Part shown: one piece after another, positions 40,664 to 45,548 of the stretch | Position numbering within the stretch: the stretch's first letter is position 1 | Layout: every line of letters begins with the position of its first letter | Position numbers and translations under genes: made by a program | Assembly (NCBI GenBank): GCA_944325005.1 | Contig: CALUYO010000013.1 | Span: 1-45,548 of the forward strand | DNA: 45,548 bases | Source of the DNA: Candidatus Gastranaerophilales bacterium | GTDB taxonomy: Bacteria > Cyanobacteriota > Vampirovibrionia > Gastranaerophilales > Gastranaerophilaceae | Direction of reading: 5' to 3' | Notes under the pieces: model-generated | Databases searched by the model: none | What the model was told of the DNA's origin: nothing | Seen by the model: the letters and a program-made list of their open reading frames with translations, nothing else

Positions 40664-40888
40664 TTACCGCCCCAATCGGATTTCATCAAAGTCTATATAA
40701 ATTCTGTACCCCAAAATTTTGCAAATCATTTTCATTTCGGTATACCTGAGAGATTCACTTGCAAGTTTATGAGATATTAAGCTCTGTGAGTAATTCTTCC
40801 CGCTTAACTCTGTCATTTTCTTTGCAAGTTCTGTTATGGTCATACATTTTGAACCTAACATTATTTTTACTTCTTCACGTACATTCAT
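40664..40888 (-). CDS. Small XRE-like helix-turn-helix regulator
   Basis: The 74-aa protein begins MNVREEVKIMLGSKCMTITE. It has an HTH layout (ITELAKKMTELSGKNYSQSLISHKL) and a tail SLRYTEMKMICKILGYRIYIDFDEI as in small phage- or plasmid-type repressors. The longer frame to 40909 has no ribosome site. TATAAT (40900-40895) ends 6 nt before the ATG at 40888, predicting a leaderless transcript. It is divergent from the pilin gene at 40996 and probably controls it. Confidence 0.75.
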   Translation of the reverse strand: MNVREEVKIMLGSKCMTITELAKKMTELSGKNYSQSLISHKLASESLRYTEMKMICKILGYRIYIDFDEIRLGR

Positions 40889-40908
40889 AAAAACATTATA
40901 CATTTTCA

Positions 40909-40952
40909 TTGACAGATTATGAAAATATATATATAATCATGAATATATTTCA
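40909..40952 (+). promoter_or_regulatory. Consensus promoter of the pilin gene with palindrome
   Basis: TTGACA (40909-40914), exactly 17 nt, TATAAT (40932-40937): a perfect sigma-70 promoter. It overlaps the upstream region of the divergent HTH gene. TGAATATATTTCA (40940-40952) covers the expected start of transcription, as an operator would. Confidence 0.8.
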
Positions 40953-40995
40953 TTACTATATATTATATTCATATTATATTAAGAAAGGAGAGTTT

Positions 40996-41637
40996 ATGAA
41001 AATTGGATTTACACTGGCTGAAGTTCTTATAACATTAGGGATAATAGGAGTTGTTGCAACACTAACAATGCCAGCTTTAATAGCAAATTATAAAAAAACT
41101 GAATACTCAACAAGATTAAAAAAATTCAATAGTACTATGCAACAGGCAATTCTAATGTACAATAATGACAATGGAGAAATTTCCGGACAGTGGCCGGAAC
41201 CTGCTAATAGTACAGAAGCGATGCAAGAATTCTGGCAAGAACATTTTGCACCGTATTTCCAAAATGTTATTAAACTGGAAACTGTTACAGGCTCACGTAA
41301 CGGAATTGATGTATATTTCAGTGATGGTTCACAGCTTGAAATGACAAGAAGCGGAGCACTTGATATAAGTTACGATGTAAACGGTAAAAAATTTCCAAAT
41401 AAAAAAGGACGAGACCAGTACATATTTTTACTTCGTAAGGGGAATTTTAGTCCTTACAACTGGACATCTGATATTGGTATTGTTGTAAAACCACCGGAAG
41501 GCGAAGATAACTACACAAAAGATATGGCTGATCGTAATAATGTTCTAAGGCTGTGTAAAAGAGACCAGACATTCTGCTCACAGCTATTACAAATAGATGG
41601 TTGGGAGTACAAATCTGATTATCCGCACAGATTATAA
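40996..41637 (+). CDS. Pseudopilin without G-tract leader
   Basis: This 213-aa prepilin begins MKIGFTLAEVLITLGIIGVV, with the usual Gly at the cleavage site, then MPALIANYKKTEYSTRLKKF and a C-terminal domain with DVNGKKFPNKKGRDQY. ATG 40996 follows AAAGGAG by 5 nt; upstream residues in the same frame are not pilin-like. It lies antisense between infB and rbfA and overlaps the infB 3' end by 6 nt. A strong promoter and an adjacent HTH gene suggest tight control. Confidence 0.92.
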   Translation: MKIGFTLAEVLITLGIIGVVATLTMPALIANYKKTEYSTRLKKFNSTMQQAILMYNNDNGEISGQWPEPANSTEAMQEFWQEHFAPYFQNVIKLETVTGSRNGIDVYFSDGSQLEMTRSGALDISYDVNGKKFPNKKGRDQYIFLLRKGNFSPYNWTSDIGIVVKPPEGEDNYTKDMADRNNVLRLCKRDQTFCSQLLQIDGWEYKSDYPHRL

Positions 41638-44118
41638 GCTTGAACGTTCAATTTCTTCTTTTGTAGATACTTCTATAATATCACCGACTTCAATATCATT
41701 CCATCTGCTGAATGAAATACCACATTCAAAGCCTTGTGCAACTTCTTTAACATCATCTTTGAAACGTTTAAGCTGATCAATTGCTCCGCGGAATATTTCT
41801 TTTCCGTCACGGATAAGAACAGCATCTTTACTTCTGACTATCTTGCCTTCAGTTACATAACAGCCAGCAATTCTCGTCGTCTTACCGATTGTAAATACCT
41901 GACGAACCTCAGCTTTTCCGAGTTCAACCTGTTTGATTTCAGGCTGAAGAAGTGACAGCATAGTCTTTTCAATATCTTCCAAAATCTGATAAATAATATC
42001 ATATTTTTTAATTGTTACGCCTTCTTTTTCAGCAGCCGCCAGAGCATTTGCATCTTCTTTAACCGTAAAGCCTAAAATTAAAGCATTTGATGCGGAAGCA
42101 AGCATAACATCAGCCTCGGAGATATCTCCTACACCAACATGAATAATTTTTGTTTTAATTTCGTTAGATTCAAGCTGGGCAATTGCCTGTGACACAGCTT
42201 CTGCAGAACCATTTGTATTTGCTTTAATAATCAAATTCAACTGCGGAATATCATCTTCGCCTGCAGCAGCTTCACGTCTTACATGTGCAGGAAGCATTGC
42301 ATCAAGACGTTTATTACGTTCTTTTTCTTTTCTCTGCTGAACAATTGCTTTCATTTCTTTTTCATTTTGAACAACTTCAAAATAATCTCCAGCCTGTGGA
42401 ACTTCTGTCAAACCGAGAATTTCTACCGGAGTTGAAGGTTCAGCTTTCTGAATTCTTTCACCACTATCAGACAATAATGCTCTCACACGTCCGCAAGCAG
42501 TACCAACAACAATACAATTACCAACACGCAATGTTCCGTTTTGTACAAGCAGTGTAGCAACAGGACCTTTGCCTTTATCAAGATTTGCTTCAATTACAAC
42601 ACCTGATGCCTCAGCTTTCGGATTAGCTTTTAAATCCTGAACATCAGCAACAAGAAGAATATATTCAAGAAGTTCATCAATACCTGTACCCTGCAAAGCT
42701 GAAACTTTAACTATAATTGTATCTCCGCCCCATTCTTCAGGGACAAGCCCGTGTTCTGTCAATTGCTGCAAAACTCTGTCAGGATTTGCATCCGGTTTAT
42801 CAATTTTATTTACCGCAACGATAATAGGAACATCTGCAGCCTTTGCATGATTAATTGCTTCAATTGTCTGAGGCATTATACCGTCATCAGCGGCAACAAC
42901 AAGAATGGCAATATCTGTAGCCTTGGCACCGCGGGCTCTCATTTCGGTAAATGCTTCGTGCCCCGGGGTATCAACAAACACAATTTTCTTTTCTTTATTA
43001 TTATCAAGATAAACTGTATATGCACCTATTGATTGAGTAATACCGCCAACTTCCGTGGCAACAATCTTATGTTTTGAAGCTCTGATGCTGTCGAGTAATG
43101 TTGTCTTACCATGGTCTACGTGCCCCATAATACTAACAACAGGCGCACGTTTTTTAAGTAACTTTTTATCAACTTCGGTCAGCTTTTTAACTTTTTCTTC
43201 TTTTTCAAGTTCTTCTTCCATATAGGCATCTAAGTCTTCATCAAGAACTTCAAGCTCATATTCAGCACAAACCTTTTTAATAACATCGACATCAATAAGC
43301 TGGTTAACAGTTGCCATAATCCCCTGAAACATTAAAAATTTAACAATTTCAGCAGGAGTTTTTTGAATTTTATCTGCAAGTTCGCTTATCGTCATAGCTC
43401 TGTTTACGACGATTTGTGTAACTTTTTCAGCTTCTTCCTCTTTATGTGAACGTTTTTTATGTTTTTGAGCTGCTGCTTTTTCAAGAGAAATTCGTTCTTG
43501 CTCTTCTTTTTTTGAATTAAAATCTTTACCTTTTTTCTTGCCGTCAGCGCGTCTTCTGCCGGAGCCTTTATTTTCATAAATATCTTGTGAAATTATTGTT
43601 CTCTGGATAGGCTTTCTTTCGCCTGATGGTTTTTCAAAAGGCTTTTTAGCAGATGGCACACCATCTTTCTTTGGCGGGAAAGGTCTTTCTCCGCGCGGTG
43701 CTTTTTCCGAACGCGGCGGGAATTTTCTTGTTTCTGTTGATTTTTCAGTTTTTTCTACAGCCGGTTTTTGAGGCGCACGTCTTACAATTTCAAGACGGCT
43801 TTGCGGCTTCGGTTTTACAATTTCAACCTTGGGAGAAACTATAGTTTTTTCTTCTGTTTTTTTATCATTTTTAGGTTCTTCCACAGGTGGTGTTTCCACA
43901 GCCTTTGCTTTTTTGACAACGAAAGCTTTAGGTTTTTTAGCCTCTTTGACCCCGCCGGATGCAATAAATTCTTTCAGCCTTTTCACCTGATCAACCGTAA
44001 CAGTGCTTGAATGAGTTTTGCCTGTAATTGACAGCTGGGCAAACTTTTCTATAACTTCTTTACTTGTAAGCCCAAGTTCTTTTGCTAATTCGTTTATTCT
44101 AATTGTTTCAAAACTCAT
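41632..44118 (-). CDS. infB: Translation initiation factor IF-2
   Basis: The 828-aa protein has an N-terminal IF2_N domain ([21 protein letters not shown]), a long Lys/Pro/Glu-rich linker (about 60-220), a second IF2_N domain ([24 protein letters not shown]), then the GTPase with G1 GHVDHGKT (332-339), VDTPGHEAF and [10 protein letters not shown], and domains 3-4 that bind initiator tRNA. It delivers fMet-tRNA to the 30S subunit. It overlaps ylxR by 11 nt. Confidence 0.97.
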   Translation of the reverse strand: MSFETIRINELAKELGLTSKEVIEKFAQLSITGKTHSSTVTVDQVKRLKEFIASGGVKEAKKPKAFVVKKAKAVETPPVEEPKNDKKTEEKTIVSPKVEIVKPKPQSRLEIVRRAPQKPAVEKTEKSTETRKFPPRSEKAPRGERPFPPKKDGVPSAKKPFEKPSGERKPIQRTIISQDIYENKGSGRRRADGKKKGKDFNSKKEEQERISLEKAAAQKHKKRSHKEEEAEKVTQIVVNRAMTISELADKIQKTPAEIVKFLMFQGIMATVNQLIDVDVIKKVCAEYELEVLDEDLDAYMEEELEKEEKVKKLTEVDKKLLKKRAPVVSIMGHVDHGKTTLLDSIRASKHKIVATEVGGITQSIGAYTVYLDNNKEKKIVFVDTPGHEAFTEMRARGAKATDIAILVVAADDGIMPQTIEAINHAKAADVPIIVAVNKIDKPDANPDRVLQQLTEHGLVPEEWGGDTIIVKVSALQGTGIDELLEYILLVADVQDLKANPKAEASGVVIEANLDKGKGPVATLLVQNGTLRVGNCIVVGTACGRVRALLSDSGERIQKAEPSTPVEILGLTEVPQAGDYFEVVQNEKEMKAIVQQRKEKERNKRLDAMLPAHVRREAAAGEDDIPQLNLIIKANTNGSAEAVSQAIAQLESNEIKTKIIHVGVGDISEADVMLASASNALILGFTVKEDANALAAAEKEGVTIKKYDIIYQILEDIEKTMLSLLQPEIKQVELGKAEVRQVFTIGKTTRIAGCYVTEGKIVRSKDAVLIRDGKEIFRGAIDQLKRFKDDVKEVAQGFECGISFSRWNDIEVGDIIEVSTKEEIERSSL

Positions 44119-44353
44119 TTATTAATCTTCCTTTCAAATCTTCCGGTACAGGAGCTTTCAAGGCTTTTGCAATTCTGTTTTTTTTAAAAGCGGCTTCTAT
44201 ACAAGAATTATTATAGCAGAGATATACCGATCTGCCAAATATTTTATTGCTGTGGTTTATAACAACGTCTCCGTGCACATTTTCGCGTGTAACTTTTATC
44301 AATTTATCCCTGTTTTTAAGTTTACCGCAACCTGCACATTTCCGTTCTGTCAC
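44108..44353 (-). CDS. ylxR: YlxR family RNA-binding protein (DUF448)
   Basis: This 81-aa protein has the family start ERKCAGCGKLKNRDKLIKV and the GRSVYLCYNNSCIEAAFKKNRI stretch with its four Cys. YlxR lies between nusA and infB in most bacteria and binds RNA or RNase P. Here prfA takes the place of nusA. Its start overlaps the prfA stop by one base. Confidence 0.93.
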   Translation of the reverse strand: MTERKCAGCGKLKNRDKLIKVTRENVHGDVVINHSNKIFGRSVYLCYNNSCIEAAFKKNRIAKALKAPVPEDLKGRLINEF

Positions 44354-45435
44354 TAATTCACCTCAGCCAATTTTTCCAATTTTAATTTTTGATCGTGCTC
44401 TATCAAGAGGTTAATTAATTCATCCAAATCGCCGTCAATAACCGTATTTACGTTAAGATTATGATTTATGCGATGATCGGTTAAACGTCCCTGCGGGAAA
44501 TTATATGTTCTGATACGTTCGCTACGGTCACCGGTTCCAACCTGAGAACGGCGCAAATCCGTAATTTCTTTCATTTGTTTTTGTACTTCCATATCATAAA
44601 GCTTTGCTTTAAGAATTTGAAGTGCACGTTCCTTATTTTGCAGTTGTGAACGTTCTTCGGTACAGAAAATCATAATTCCTGTAGGTTTATGAAAAACCCT
44701 CGCAGCCGTTTCAACTTTATTAACATTTTGACCGCCTGCGCCACCGGAACGCGCAGTAGTAATTTCAACATCGTTCATATTGAGATTTACTTCGACATCA
44801 TCAACTTCCGGCATTACAGCAACAGTAGCGGTTGATGTATGAACACGTCCCTGAGATTCCGTTGCAGGAACTCTTTGAACCCTGTGAACACCTGATTCGT
44901 ATTTTAATTTTGAATAAATACTGTCACCTTTCATTGAGATGATAATTTCTGAAACCCCGCCGGCTTCACATTCAGTTTTACTCAAAACCTGTGTCTGCCA
45001 ACCTTGTTTATCAGCATAACGCATGTACATTCTGGCAAGATCTCCGGCAAATATGTTTGCTTCATCTCCGCCTGCACCACCTCTGATTTCAAGCATAATA
45101 TCCTTGTCATCCATAGGGTCGCGGGGTAATAAAAGAACTTTCATTTTTTCTTCATATTCAGGAAGTTTAGCCTCATTTGTTTCTATTTCAGCTTTTAAAA
45201 ATGAACGCATCTCATCATCATGTTCGGCTTTCAATAATTCTTTAGCCTCGTCAATTGCGTCAACAGCCTTTTTCCATTCATAATATAAGTTAACAGTTTC
45301 CTCCATAGATTTTCTTTGTTTTGAAAGATCCCTAAACTTATTGTAATCCTGAATTACTGCAGGATCTGAAAGGGTAACACCTAACTCATTATATTTTTTC
45401 TCTATCTGGAGAATTTTATCTAACATATCTTTCAT
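44353..45435 (-). CDS. prfA: Peptide chain release factor 1
   Basis: RF1 (360 aa) recognises UAA and UAG. It has [18 protein letters not shown], the GGQ loop (G234-G235-Q236) in [16 protein letters not shown], and [18 protein letters not shown]. The absence of a programmed frameshift marks it as RF1 rather than RF2. No Shine-Dalgarno is visible; TATAAT ends 6 nt before ATG 45435, predicting a leaderless message, although an in-frame ATG lies 3 codons on. It opens the prfA-ylxR-infB operon. Confidence 0.97.
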   Translation of the reverse strand: MKDMLDKILQIEKKYNELGVTLSDPAVIQDYNKFRDLSKQRKSMEETVNLYYEWKKAVDAIDEAKELLKAEHDDEMRSFLKAEIETNEAKLPEYEEKMKVLLLPRDPMDDKDIMLEIRGGAGGDEANIFAGDLARMYMRYADKQGWQTQVLSKTECEAGGVSEIIISMKGDSIYSKLKYESGVHRVQRVPATESQGRVHTSTATVAVMPEVDDVEVNLNMNDVEITTARSGGAGGQNVNKVETAARVFHKPTGIMIFCTEERSQLQNKERALQILKAKLYDMEVQKQMKEITDLRRSQVGTGDRSERIRTYNFPQGRLTDHRINHNLNVNTVIDGDLDELINLLIEHDQKLKLEKLAEVN

Positions 45436-45441
45436 ACCCTG

Positions 45442-45469
45442 ATTATATCAGGAACAAAAATTTTTTCAA
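45442..45469 (-). promoter_or_regulatory. Promoter of prfA-ylxR-infB
   Basis: TTGAAA (45469-45464), 16 nt, TATAAT (45447-45442), with CAGGGT between the -10 and the ATG. Confidence 0.7.
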
Positions 45470-45490
45470 ATATATATAATATAAGAGAAA

Positions 45491-45515
45491 GGTGCCATTA
45501 ATTATTAATGGCACC
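45491..45515 (-). terminator. Terminator of the gene beyond the right edge
   Basis: GGTGCCATTA pairs with TAATGGCACC (5-nt loop). On the minus strand it is followed by TTTCTCTTATAT, so it probably ends a transcript coming from outside the window. Confidence 0.7.
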
Positions 45516-45548
45516 ATATGTCTAACTCATCAAAATTATATGGTATAC

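Overview
The window is a contiguous, low-GC bacterial chromosome segment using the standard bacterial code. It mixes housekeeping genes with an accessory block. Several traits point to a gut Gastranaerophilales (Melainabacteria/Vampirovibrionia, non-photosynthetic relatives of Cyanobacteria): the 'FTLAEVLxTLGxIGVV' pseudopilin family in several copies, a GH57 branching enzyme, GerMN and DUF2993/LmeA-like envelope proteins, and the very AT-rich base composition. This assignment is inference; there is no 16S gene here.

Layout. 1-2.3 kb (minus): tRNA-Trp and rpmG, a coiled-coil protein, coaD and a small winged-helix protein. 2.4-6.9 kb (plus): a 1287-aa double helicase overlapping a Cas4/AddB-type Fe-S nuclease gene, which looks like an unusual AddAB/RecBCD-like machine. 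6.9-14.3 kb (minus): a pseudopilin gene thrown out of frame by a G10 tract, rplJ-rplL behind an L10 leader RNA with an attenuator, then pxpA-yvcK-panB-panC-membrane protein, then rpsT. 14.5-19.8 kb (plus): a 1067-aa toxin/effector-like protein of unknown function, the GH57 branching enzyme, tRNA-Asp and a possible structured RNA. 20.5-23.3 kb (plus): a compact four-gene cassette (DUF3737, acetyltransferase, cupin, double CMD protein). 23.4-28.7 kb: a subclass A2-like beta-lactamase divergent from a phosphoesterase/response regulator/histidine kinase operon, followed by the decayed remains of an ArnT-type glycosyltransferase and a frameshifted AraC regulator. 28.8-31.1 kb: small accessory genes. 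31.1-34.6 kb (minus): pyrH-frr-cdsA-rnc-rpe. 34.8-37.6 kb: an RHH protein, a headless pilin remnant, a regulator made of four winged helices, and a second pilin with a G10 tract. 37.7-45.4 kb (minus): prfA-ylxR-infB and rbfA-truB-DUF2993-GerMN-HicB-like, split by an inserted pilin/HTH pair.

The most interesting signals are these. (1) Two pseudopilin genes have G10 tracts in their leaders, both one base short of the frame that joins leader to pilin, and have similar promoters: candidate phase variation. (2) CTAACA-N5-CTAACA direct repeats with an 11-bp period lie at both ends of the beta-lactamase/two-component locus and look like the response regulator's binding site. (3) Six genes have a -10-like hexamer exactly 6 nt before the start codon, predicting leaderless mRNAs. 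(4) A double-helicase plus separate Fe-S nuclease pair. (5) A regulator of four tandem GntR-type winged helices with no effector domain. (6) Candidate non-coding RNAs near 1.8-1.98 kb and 19.85-19.97 kb. I saw no CRISPR array, insertion sequence or prophage.
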